DNA of 9,668 nt from Betaproteobacteria bacterium (lineage in GTDB: Bacteria; Pseudomonadota; Gammaproteobacteria; Burkholderiales; SG8-41): positions 1 through 9,668 of the forward strand of contig JANXSE010000422.1 of NCBI GenBank assembly GCA_025356695.1. Reading direction: 5' to 3'. Below the pieces are notes generated by a model. The model saw only the letters and a program-made list of their open reading frames with translations, made no database searches and was not told the origin of the DNA. Shown here one piece after another: positions 1 to 6,072 of the stretch (within the stretch, counting starts at the first letter, position 1; every line of letters begins with the position of its first letter). A program made the translations under genes and the position numbers.

Positions 1-2
1 CG

Positions 3-1283
3 GCCGGCAGCAGCATCGGCGGATGCACGACGGTGTGCTGGAACGGCGCCGTTTCCGCGCCCAATGGCAGCGTCATTGTAACCGCAGGGGCGTGGGCGGA
101 TTTTGAGGGCCCGGTCAGTGCAAATCTTTCCAGTGGAACCATCAATCTGACCACGGCGGGTATCTACATCGGTGGCAATATGAGCGCCGCCAACATCGCG
201 CTGACCAATAATGCAGTTGGCGGATCCGATTTGGTTGCTATCTACAACAACGCGCAAATCAACGGAACGGCCGTGACGGTATTCAGCACCGACGTTATCA
301 ATATGTACAACACAGCGCTGATTACCGGTAATTCGGTCAATCTCCAATCCGCGCACGGCATGTCGGTGAAAGTCGCCGGTAGCGGGGCAAATCTCGTTGC
401 GACAAACACGACTTCCGGTGACATTGTCGCGACCGGCGACGGCGCGCTCTTTACTGTCGGCACCGGCGGTGCGACGTTTACGAATGCGGCTGTGGGCGGC
501 GGTTATTACATCAATGCGCTGAATGACATGCACCTGAATGGTGGAACGGCGAACAATCGCTATGCGCGCTTTACGGCAGGCGGTACGCTGACATCGAACG
601 GCTATGCAAATGCGAGCGGTTTTGGCACGCTGATGATCGCCAACAACGTCGTATTCACCGGTGCTGCAACCAACGTCAGCGGTACTCTGGGCGTCATTGG
701 TGGCACGGTCGATGTCAACAACACCGTCATGGCGGGAAAAGTTGACGTAACAGCGAGCACCTTGAACGTTGCCGGCGGTGACTTCCAATCCACTGCCGGT
801 GATTTCACCGGTTACATCGCCGGTGCCGTCAATGTTTCGCTTGGGGGCCGCATCTATGGCAATCCTGACGTCAAGCTGACCGTTGGTAACGGTATTAACA
901 TCATGGACCCCGGCTCGAAGATCGAGGCTGCATCGGCAACCTCGGTGCATGCAACGTTCCCGACGCTGAGTTCCGGCGGTTATTCGGTCAATGGCGTGCC
1001 CGGTGTGATCTGGGATCCACTAACAGGCACCGGGTTCTTCGCGGGAGGCGCGCCGGCATCGCTCGGTAACGGCTTCGTCGTGGCGTATGGTGCGGCCGGT
1101 GGTTTGTCGCAGTCGGTGGTGGCCGCCATCAACACAGTGATCGACTCGACCAACAAGAGCGCGCCGGCCAACGACAAGTCCAAAGAGGAAGAAGACAAGA
1201 ACAAGAACAAGAACAAGACCGCTGACAAGGACGGACCGGGCGAGAAAAACGTGTCCAAGGGCCTTGATATGCAGTGCAACTGA
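3..1283 (+). CDS. C-terminal part of a filamentous haemagglutinin-like exoprotein (5' end outside window)
   Basis: The frame is open from the first bases and has no convincing internal start; the GTG at 33 is just a Val codon in an ongoing frame. About 426 residues are visible. The composition is that of a right-handed beta-helix exoprotein: rich in Gly, Asn, Thr, Ala and Val, with short recurring turns such as NLTTAGIYIGG, GGTVDVNN and TLNVAGGDF. No transmembrane segment is present. Near residue 380 it switches to a low-complexity charged linker (EEEDKNKNKNK) and ends KGLDMQCN. Cysteines occur only as CTTVC (codons at 24 and 36) and at the penultimate position. Filamentous haemagglutinins (TpsA) are exported through an outer-membrane TpsB partner and act in adhesion or aggregation. 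The TPS domain and any TpsB gene would lie left of the window, so TPS membership is inferred from composition and from the adjacent secreted FecR gene. It could instead be another beta-helix adhesin. Confidence 0.72.
   Translation, partial: AGSSIGGCTTVCWNGAVSAPNGSVIVTAGAWADFEGPVSANLSSGTINLTTAGIYIGGNMSAANIALTNNAVGGSDLVAIYNNAQINGTAVTVFSTDVINMYNTALITGNSVNLQSAHGMSVKVAGSGANLVATNTTSGDIVATGDGALFTVGTGGATFTNAAVGGGYYINALNDMHLNGGTANNRYARFTAGGTLTSNGYANASGFGTLMIANNVVFTGAATNVSGTLGVIGGTVDVNNTVMAGKVDVTASTLNVAGGDFQSTAGDFTGYIAGAVNVSLGGRIYGNPDVKLTVGNGINIMDPGSKIEAASATSVHATFPTLSSGGYSVNGVPGVIWDPLTGTGFFAGGAPASLGNGFVVAYGAAGGLSQSVVAAINTVIDSTNKSAPANDKSKEEEDKNKNKNKTADKDGPGEKNVSKGLDMQCN
1194..1217 (+). repeat. In-frame AACAAG hexanucleotide tandem repeat
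   Basis: One GACAAG unit (1194-1199) is followed by three exact AACAAG units (1200-1217), encoding Asp-Lys and then Asn-Lys three times in the charged linker just before the exoprotein C-terminus. The unit is six bases, so gain or loss by slippage would change linker length without shifting the frame. Confidence 0.85.
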
Positions 1284-1287
1284 TTCG

Positions 1288-1292
1288 AGGGG
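1288..1292 (+). promoter_or_regulatory. Shine-Dalgarno deciding the start of the first FecR gene
   Basis: AGGGG lies 5 bases before the GTG at 1298. The in-frame GTG at 1274 has no such site and lies inside the upstream gene. The ATG at 1316 is 23 bases downstream of the site, too far. GTG 1298 is therefore the preferred start. Confidence 0.65.
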
Positions 1293-1297
1293 ATGAC

Positions 1298-2152
1298 GTG
1301 ATCAACACTGCAAAAATGGCGAACACGAAATGGCGAAACCCGTTTGCGAGACTGGCGTGCCTGATTGCATCCGCGCTCGTTTGCACGGCGGCGTTGGCCG
1401 CCGGTGGCGGCGAAGTGGTGCATCTGAGCGGAACACTTTCGGTGCAGCGCGCCGATGGCGCAATCATGGTACTCGGACAAAAATCCGAAGTTCACCCCGG
1501 CGACCTGCTGACCACGCAGAAAGACAGCTACGCGCAGATCAATTTTCTGGACGGCAGTTCGGTGACGATGCGCCCCTATACGCAGTTGAAGATCGACGCC
1601 TTCAATTATGTTTCGGAGAAGCCCGATGCTGATAACGCGTTTTTCCGTCTGATCAAAGGCGGCATGCGCACGGTGACCGGGCTGATTGGCAAGCGCGGGA
1701 ACCAGAACGCCTACCGCATCGGCACGGCCACCGCGACGATCGGCATTCGCGGTTCCATGGGAGATACCATGGTTTGCAATCCGACATGCGAAGGGGTCGC
1801 GCTGGGCGGCGACAAACTGCCGTCTGGCACTCACCATCAGACCCACAGCGGTGTCTACACCATGCAACTGGATGACGACGTCGTCGCGCTTGATGAACCG
1901 GCGCGCAGTGAGCGCGTGTTTCTTGCGCAGGCTGCGCAACTCGGCGGCAACGTCATGACCGACGAGCCGCCGGGCGGCGGCCGAATCCTGCTCGCACAAG
2001 CCTCGCCAAGAATCATCTTAATTGAAGAGGGGCACACCGGCTTTTCGAACGGCCGCTCGATTACGGTGACAGTCGGCGGCATAGGCGGCGGCATTGTCAA
2101 TCTGAACATACCGATTGGCGGTACCGGACTTAAAGGGGCGGCTTGCCACTAA
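1298..2152 (+). CDS. Secreted FecR-domain protein, paralogue 1
   Basis: 284 residues from the GTG chosen on its AGGGG site. Residues 1-34 form a signal peptide: basic n-region, hydrophobic core LACLIASALVCTAALA, likely cut after ALA. A FecR-type domain covers about 36-155, with HLSGTL, TTQKDSYAQIN, DNAFFRL, and YRIGTATATIGIRGS at 139-153. After this come a CNPTC pair (Cys160, Cys164), an irregular tail with two LAQA(A/S) motifs, a Gly-rich segment and a C-terminal AACH (Cys283). True FecR anti-sigma regulators have a cytoplasmic N-terminus and one membrane helix; this protein has a cleavable signal and no sigma-factor gene beside it, so an exported, surface-associated role is more likely. The gene begins 14 bases after the exoprotein stop, implying co-transcription and a linked function. 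The biochemical role is unknown. Confidence 0.82.
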   Translation: MINTAKMANTKWRNPFARLACLIASALVCTAALAAGGGEVVHLSGTLSVQRADGAIMVLGQKSEVHPGDLLTTQKDSYAQINFLDGSSVTMRPYTQLKIDAFNYVSEKPDADNAFFRLIKGGMRTVTGLIGKRGNQNAYRIGTATATIGIRGSMGDTMVCNPTCEGVALGGDKLPSGTHHQTHSGVYTMQLDDDVVALDEPARSERVFLAQAAQLGGNVMTDEPPGGGRILLAQASPRIILIEEGHTGFSNGRSITVTVGGIGGGIVNLNIPIGGTGLKGAACH

Positions 2153-2257
2153 GAGGTACCTGCGATGGTGTCGGCGGATGCAGATCGGCGGCTGACGGAT
2201 TGTGCAGTTGGCAGTTTGAATGTGCCCAATCTCGTCATGCAATGTGACCAAATTCGG

Positions 2258-2280
2258 CCGTGAAATAAGTTACGGTTTTT
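2258..2280 (+). terminator. Weak candidate rho-independent terminator after first FecR gene
   Basis: CCGTGA (2258-2263) can pair with TTACGG (2270-2275) with one G-U wobble around a 6-base loop, followed directly by five T. The stem is short, so efficiency may be low. It is placed to separate the exoprotein/FecR transcript from the sigma-54 unit downstream. Confidence 0.35.
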
Positions 2281-2291
2281 AATGAATTTAT

Positions 2292-2311
2292 TGACACTGA
2301 GACCTTTGTCA
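2292..2311. promoter_or_regulatory. Candidate upstream activator site (TGACA-N10-TGTCA dyad)
   Basis: A perfect 5-base inverted repeat, TGACA at 2292-2296 and TGTCA at 2307-2311, is centred about 90 bases upstream of the start predicted from the sigma-54 promoter. Sigma-54 promoters need an enhancer-binding protein bound at such distances, usually to dyads. The position fits, but the arms are short and the cognate activator is unknown. An imperfect IHF-like element (AATTTATTGACA, about 2285-2296) overlaps its left arm. Confidence 0.4.
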
Positions 2312-2366
2312 CGCTTAGTGGCGGTCAGGCTTGCGGATTAAGTCACGTTTTGAAAACGCGGGTCAC

Positions 2367-2382
2367 TGGCACAGGAATTGCA
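2367..2382 (+). promoter_or_regulatory. Sigma-54 (RpoN) -24/-12 promoter
   Basis: TGGCACAGGAATTGCA matches the consensus TGGCACR-N4-TTGCW at every defined position, with GG (2368-2369) and GC (2380-2381) exactly 10 bases apart and a pyrimidine before it. Transcription would start near 2393, about 78 bases before the ATG of the second FecR gene. Expression should therefore depend on RpoN and an ATP-dependent enhancer-binding activator. A match this complete is uncommon by chance, and it points directly at an otherwise promoter-poor gene. Confidence 0.85.
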
Positions 2383-2470
2383 CGGATACTGGTGTTATGA
2401 TTTGTCGGGTATGTTGAATCCGCCTTCGGAAAATCTTATCCGGGGCGCAACGAATGGGAAGGAGACCACC

Positions 2471-3202
2471 ATGACCAAAACAAAATTGCAGGCATTGGTA
2501 ATCGCCGTGTTGAGCACAATCGGGGCATCGGCATTTGCAGCGGGTGCCGGTCAGGTTCAGCACCTGAGCGGAACGCTGACGGTTCAGCGCGCCGACGGTT
2601 CGGTGCGGATTCTGTCGCAAAAGTCCGAGGTGGCGCCAGGAGAAACGCTGACGACGCAAAAGGACAGTTACGCGCAGATCAATATGGCTGACGGCAGCTC
2701 GATGACGCTGCGGCCGAATACCCAGGTCAAGATTGAAGCGTTCCAGTTTGCTGAAGGCAAACCGCAGGAAGACAACGCCTTCTTTCGCCTCGTCAAAGGC
2801 GGTCTGCGTACCGTCACTGGTTTGGTCGGCAAACGCGGTAATCAAGATGCGTACCGCATCGGCACGGCGACGGCCACGATCGGTATTCGCGGCTCTTCCG
2901 GGGACACCGTGTTCATCCTGCACAATCCGGACGGCAGCACGACCACCCGCGAAAGTTGCCCGATCGCAGATTGCTCGAAGTTGGAGCCCGGCATGTATCA
3001 CACGACCTATACGGGTTCCTACATCATGCAGAACTCGCAGGGTTCATTGGTAATTGGCGAGGGCGAATTTGCCTTCGTCAAAGACGCGAATTCCAAGCCG
3101 ATCAAGCTGCAGGTCGATCCGACCGGCGGCTCTCTCAAGGACCTCGCGTCTGTCGTTGTCAGCAACAAATTCACCCAGGGTGCGGACTGCATCGTCAAGT
3201 AA
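2471..3202 (+). CDS. Secreted FecR-domain protein, paralogue 2, under sigma-54 control
   Basis: 243 residues from an ATG with AAGGAG six bases upstream. Residues 1-24 form a signal peptide (MTKTK then a hydrophobic core, ASAFA cut region). The FecR-type domain spans about 25-145 and repeats the signatures of its upstream paralogue: HLSGTL, TTQKDSYAQIN, DNAFFRL, GKRGNQ, and YRIGTATATIGIRGS at 128-142. The two align without gaps and are about 70% identical by hand count over roughly 130 residues, then diverge. Downstream are a CPIADC pair (Cys163, Cys168), a beta-rich segment around GSYIMQ and GSLVIGEGEFAFV, and a lone Cys240 three residues before the last. It is monocistronic: its own sigma-54 promoter lies before it and a strong terminator after it. 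The role is unknown; export and pairing with the exoprotein locus suggest an envelope or surface function that is separately induced. Confidence 0.85.
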   Translation: MTKTKLQALVIAVLSTIGASAFAAGAGQVQHLSGTLTVQRADGSVRILSQKSEVAPGETLTTQKDSYAQINMADGSSMTLRPNTQVKIEAFQFAEGKPQEDNAFFRLVKGGLRTVTGLVGKRGNQDAYRIGTATATIGIRGSSGDTVFILHNPDGSTTTRESCPIADCSKLEPGMYHTTYTGSYIMQNSQGSLVIGEGEFAFVKDANSKPIKLQVDPTGGSLKDLASVVVSNKFTQGADCIVK

Positions 3203-3220
3203 CGCAGTCTTCTGCCGGAT

Positions 3221-3250
3221 AAAAAACCCCGCTTTGGCGGGGTTTTTTTT
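3221..3250. terminator. Strong bidirectional rho-independent terminator
   Basis: AAAAAACCCCGC (3221-3232), a TTTG loop, then GCGGGG and eight T (3237-3250). The 6-base GC stem is flanked by A- and T-tracts, so it can work on both strands. It starts 18 bases after the second FecR stop and insulates that unit from ftsK. Confidence 0.93.
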
Positions 3251-3332
3251 GTCCTGAAAACGAGCTAAACCAGATTGTTTGCAGTGTCCTTTAAACCATT
3301 GTTTTCGGAGTCCGTCGGCGGTATTGAGGCGG

Positions 3333-3361
3333 CTGTCGGTGCGTGGCATTAGCGCTATAAT
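3333..3361 (+). promoter_or_regulatory. Candidate sigma-70 promoter for ftsK
   Basis: A perfect TATAAT at 3356-3361 is preceded at 17 bases by a weak -35 element, CTGTCG (3333-3338, 3 of 6). The predicted start near 3368 leaves a leader of about 23 bases to the ATG at 3391, which has no clear Shine-Dalgarno site. Confidence 0.6.
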
Positions 3362-3390
3362 CTGCCGACTTCCATGACCACTCATCGTCC

Positions 3391-5688
3391 ATGATTTCCG
3401 GCGAAAAGGCGAACGCCAACCGTTCTGCCGCCAACCCGTTGCCGCCGAAAATCGCCGCGCTTTTGCGCGAGTCCGGCTGGATCGCCATGTTGCTGCTGGC
3501 GCTTTATCTGGCGCTGATTCTGTTTACCTTCCATAAGGGTGACCCCGGCTGGTCGCACAGTGTTGCCGTCGAGCAAATCCGTAATTCGGGCGGCACATTC
3601 GGTGCGCGGCTGGCCGACATTCTGCTCAGCACATTCGGCTTGTCCGCCTGGTGGTGGGTGGCTTTGTGCGGGCTCGGCGTGCGCTGGAGTTTTCGCCGTA
3701 TTGAAAAAGTCGAAGCCGCCGACCGCCGTTCGGTGCTGGTGTTGGCGATCGGTTTTGTCGTCCTTCTGCTTGCGAGTTGCAGTCTTGAGGCGTTGCGTTT
3801 CTGGAGCCTGAAAGCGGCATTGCCGCAGGCGCCCGGCGGCATTATTGGTCTCGGTATCAGCGCTTTTCTGGCCAAGAGCGCGGGATTTACCGGCGCCACG
3901 CTGATTCTGCTGGCGCTCATCGCCATTGGCTTGAGCTTGTTCGCCGGGATGTCGTGGGTGGAGGCGATTGAGCGCACCGGGGCCGGTATTGAATGGGCTT
4001 ATCAGTATTCACGCCAGCGCTGGCAGGACCGGCAGGACCGCAAGGCCGGTGAGGCTGCAACCATCAAACGCGAAGAAGTTGTCGAAGTCGGCAAGAAAAA
4101 ACTCGAGATCCACGAGCCGATCCGCATTGAGCCGCCGGCCAAGCCGATCCCGAAATCGCCGCGCGTCGAGCGCGAAAAACAGGCGCCGCTATTTGAACAT
4201 CTGCCCGACTCGCCGCTGCCGCCGATCAATTTGCTTGATGAAGCGGCCGCAGTCGTTGTCGACATCAGCACCGAAACGCTGGAATTCACCTCGCGCCTGA
4301 TCGAGAAAAAGCTGCTCGACTTCGGCGTCGAGGTCAAAGTTCTGGCCGCCTACCCGGGGCCGGTGATCACGCGTTACGAAATCGAACCGGCGGTCGGCGT
4401 CAAAGGCAGCCAGATCATCAATCTGATCAAGGACCTCGCGCGCGCCTTGTCTGTAGTTAGCATACGCGTCGTTGAAACCATCCCGGGCAAGAGTTGCATG
4501 GGGCTGGAGATTCCGAATCCCGAGCGCCAGATCGTAAGGTTGTCAGAGATTGTCGGCTCGCAGGTTTATGCCGACATGCATTCACCGCTGACGCTGTCGC
4601 TGGGGAAAGACATCGCCGGCCATCCGGTGGTTGCCGATCTGGCGCGCATGCCGCATCTGCTGGTTGCCGGCACCACGGGTTCCGGCAAGTCGGTCGGCAT
4701 TAACGCGATGATATTGAGCCTGCTCTACAAGGCGCCACCCGCGCAGTGCCGCTTGATTCTTGTGGACCCGAAGATGCTGGAACTGTCGGTCTACGAAGGC
4801 ATACCGCATCTGCTGGCCCCGGTGGTGACAGACATGCGGCAGGCCGCCAATGCGCTCAATTGGTGTGTTGCCGAGATGGACCGTCGCTACAAGCTGATGT
4901 CGACGCTGGGCGTGCGCAATCTGGCCGGTTTCAACCAGAAAATCCGCGATGCGGTGAAGGCGGAAAAACCGCTGACGAATCCATTTACGGTGACACCCGA
5001 TTCGCCGGAACCATTGAGCGAACTGCCGTTGATCGTCGTCATCATCGATGAACTTGCCGACCTCATGATGGTGGTCGGCAAGAAAGTTGAGGAACTGATC
5101 GCGCGCCTGGCGCAGAAGGCACGCGCCGCGGGCATCCATCTGATCCTCGCCACACAACGTCCGTCCGTCGACGTCATCACCGGCCTGATCAAAGCGAACA
5201 TTCCGACGCGCATCGCCTTTCAGGTTTCCGCGCGCGTCGATTCGCGCACCATTCTCGACCAGATGGGCGCTGAGGCGCTGCTCGGGCAGGGTGACATGCT
5301 CTACCTGCCGCCCGGCACCGGCCTGCCGCAGCGCGTGCACGGCGCGTTTGTCGCCGATCATGAGGTGCACAAGGTCGTCGCCTATCTCAAAAACCTCGCA
5401 CAACCGCAGTATGTCGAAGGCGTGCTCGAAGAACCGGTGGCTGCTGCCGACGGTCTGCCGGGCGGCGAGGCCGGTGCCAATGGCGAGGTCGATCCGCTCT
5501 ACGATCAGGCCTGCGAAATCGTACTGAAGACGCGACGTGCTTCGATTTCGCTGGTGCAGCGCCATTTGCGCATCGGTTACAACCGCGCGGCGCGTCTGAT
5601 CGAGCAGATGGAACGCGCCGGCATGGTTTCGGCGATGCAATCGAACGGCAACCGCGAGGTTCTGGCGCCGGCGTCGGCGACGGAGTAA
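3391..5688 (+). CDS. ftsK: DNA translocase FtsK
   Basis: 765 residues. FtsK anchors at the division septum and pumps DNA toward dif so that XerCD can resolve chromosome dimers. The N-terminal quarter holds hydrophobic membrane segments (about 30-48, 84-100, 113-131 and a longer region 148-187), as in the FtsK four-helix domain. A short linker rich in Pro, Lys and Glu (about 205-275) replaces the long linker of E. coli FtsK (1329 residues). The motor follows, with Walker A GTTGSGKS at 427-434 and Walker B VVIIDE (Asp553, Glu554). The C-terminal gamma winged-helix domain starts near [12 protein letters not shown] (701) and contains [20 protein letters not shown], the part that reads KOPS sequences in known homologues. 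No in-frame start exists upstream before the promoter, so the ATG at 3391 is taken although its ribosome site is weak. It heads the conserved block leading to lolA. Confidence 0.97.
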   Translation: MISGEKANANRSAANPLPPKIAALLRESGWIAMLLLALYLALILFTFHKGDPGWSHSVAVEQIRNSGGTFGARLADILLSTFGLSAWWWVALCGLGVRWSFRRIEKVEAADRRSVLVLAIGFVVLLLASCSLEALRFWSLKAALPQAPGGIIGLGISAFLAKSAGFTGATLILLALIAIGLSLFAGMSWVEAIERTGAGIEWAYQYSRQRWQDRQDRKAGEAATIKREEVVEVGKKKLEIHEPIRIEPPAKPIPKSPRVEREKQAPLFEHLPDSPLPPINLLDEAAAVVVDISTETLEFTSRLIEKKLLDFGVEVKVLAAYPGPVITRYEIEPAVGVKGSQIINLIKDLARALSVVSIRVVETIPGKSCMGLEIPNPERQIVRLSEIVGSQVYADMHSPLTLSLGKDIAGHPVVADLARMPHLLVAGTTGSGKSVGINAMILSLLYKAPPAQCRLILVDPKMLELSVYEGIPHLLAPVVTDMRQAANALNWCVAEMDRRYKLMSTLGVRNLAGFNQKIRDAVKAEKPLTNPFTVTPDSPEPLSELPLIVVIIDELADLMMVVGKKVEELIARLAQKARAAGIHLILATQRPSVDVITGLIKANIPTRIAFQVSARVDSRTILDQMGAEALLGQGDMLYLPPGTGLPQRVHGAFVADHEVHKVVAYLKNLAQPQYVEGVLEEPVAAADGLPGGEAGANGEVDPLYDQACEIVLKTRRASISLVQRHLRIGYNRAARLIEQMERAGMVSAMQSNGNREVLAPASATE

Positions 5689-5711
5689 GGTCGCGCGTTA
5701 AAGACTGTCGG

Positions 5712-5740
5712 CGGGCGATAGCGGAATGCGCCCGGTTTTA
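5712..5740 (+). terminator. Possible hairpin terminator or attenuator after ftsK
   Basis: CGGGCG (5712-5717) and CGCCCG (5729-5734) form a 6-base GC-rich stem with an 11-base loop, followed by GTTTTA. The short T-run and large loop make it a weak terminator at best. It could lower read-through into the downstream genes or stabilise the ftsK 3' end. Confidence 0.3.
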
Positions 5741-5751
5741 CTGGAGATTCC

Positions 5752-6072
5752 ATGAAAAAGCGCTTGCTGATGCTGGGGGCGATTGCGATGCTCGCCGGCT
5801 TTGTGCCGGCGGGGGCGGGCGAACTCGCGTTGCCGGCGCAAAACGACGTACGCGGCATGCCGTTTGAAATTTTCATTCGCTTGCAGCAGGGCATGAGCGA
5901 GGGCGAGTTGTTGCTGCGGGCGGGCAAGCCGGATTCGCAAGCGGTCGAAAACATGCGCAACGACATCGTCAAAACCTATTACTATTTCCCGACGTCGTCG
6001 GATCCGTGGATCACAACCATACGTCTCGAAGGCGGCCGTATCGCCGCACTCGAGCGCATAAAGAAATTCTGA
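5752..6072 (+). CDS. Small exported protein, BamE/SmpA-OmlA-like
   Basis: 106 residues, with GGAG five bases before the ATG. A signal peptide occupies about 1-23 (MKKR, hydrophobic core, cut near AGAG). There is no lipobox Cys, so the mature protein of some 83 residues should be soluble in the periplasm. The segment QGMSEGELLLRAGKP (about 46-60), then TYYYFP (75-80) and a strand-like ITTIRLEGGRI, resembles the helix-helix-strand pattern of the SmpA/OmlA (BamE) fold, where a 'GMxxxEVLxxxGxP' element is typical. This is a resemblance read by eye, not a confirmed family. The gene sits between ftsK and lolA and its stop overlaps the lolA start, so the two are probably translationally coupled. An envelope-related role is plausible; the function is not known. 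Confidence 0.8.
   Translation: MKKRLLMLGAIAMLAGFVPAGAGELALPAQNDVRGMPFEIFIRLQQGMSEGELLLRAGKPDSQAVENMRNDIVKTYYYFPTSSDPWITTIRLEGGRIAALERIKKF

Larger units (their letters stand above)
2153..2470. other. 318-base intergenic regulatory region between the FecR paralogues
   Basis: No coding sequence is supported here. The stretch is more AT-rich than its flanks. In order it contains the weak hairpin at 2258-2280, the TGACA-N10-TGTCA dyad at 2292-2311, further GTCAC elements at 2342-2346 and 2362-2366 (and GTGAC at 2244-2248), the sigma-54 promoter at 2367-2382, and a leader of about 78 bases ending in AAGGAG (2459-2464) before the ATG at 2471. Confidence 0.75.

Noticed and set aside
33..35. GTG at 33 as the true start of the exoprotein gene
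   Set aside because: The frame is open to the window edge, there is no ribosome site or signal peptide, and the sequence is in mid beta-helix.
980..1999. Minus-strand open frame (339 codons) spanning the exoprotein 3' end and first FecR gene
   Set aside because: It crosses two supported sense genes and has low-complexity composition reflecting their complement.
2291..2319. Sigma-70 promoter starting with TTGACA at 2291
   Set aside because: The -35 hexamer is perfect, but at 17 bases the -10 position reads CTTAGT, and no good TATAAT-like hexamer follows; the hexamer is better explained as part of the dyad.
2378..2470. Upstream TTG start extending the second FecR protein by 31 residues
   Set aside because: It would start inside the sigma-54 promoter and before the predicted transcript start, and would bury the clear signal peptide that begins at the ATG at 2471 with its AAGGAG site.
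4582..5640. Long minus-strand open frame (352 codons) opposite the ftsK motor
   Set aside because: It mirrors the FtsK reading frame and has no motif, ribosome site or independent context.
6006..6071. N-terminal extension of LolA by 22 residues
   Set aside because: The added residues are Arg/His-rich, lie inside the upstream gene and would displace the signal peptide that begins at 6072.
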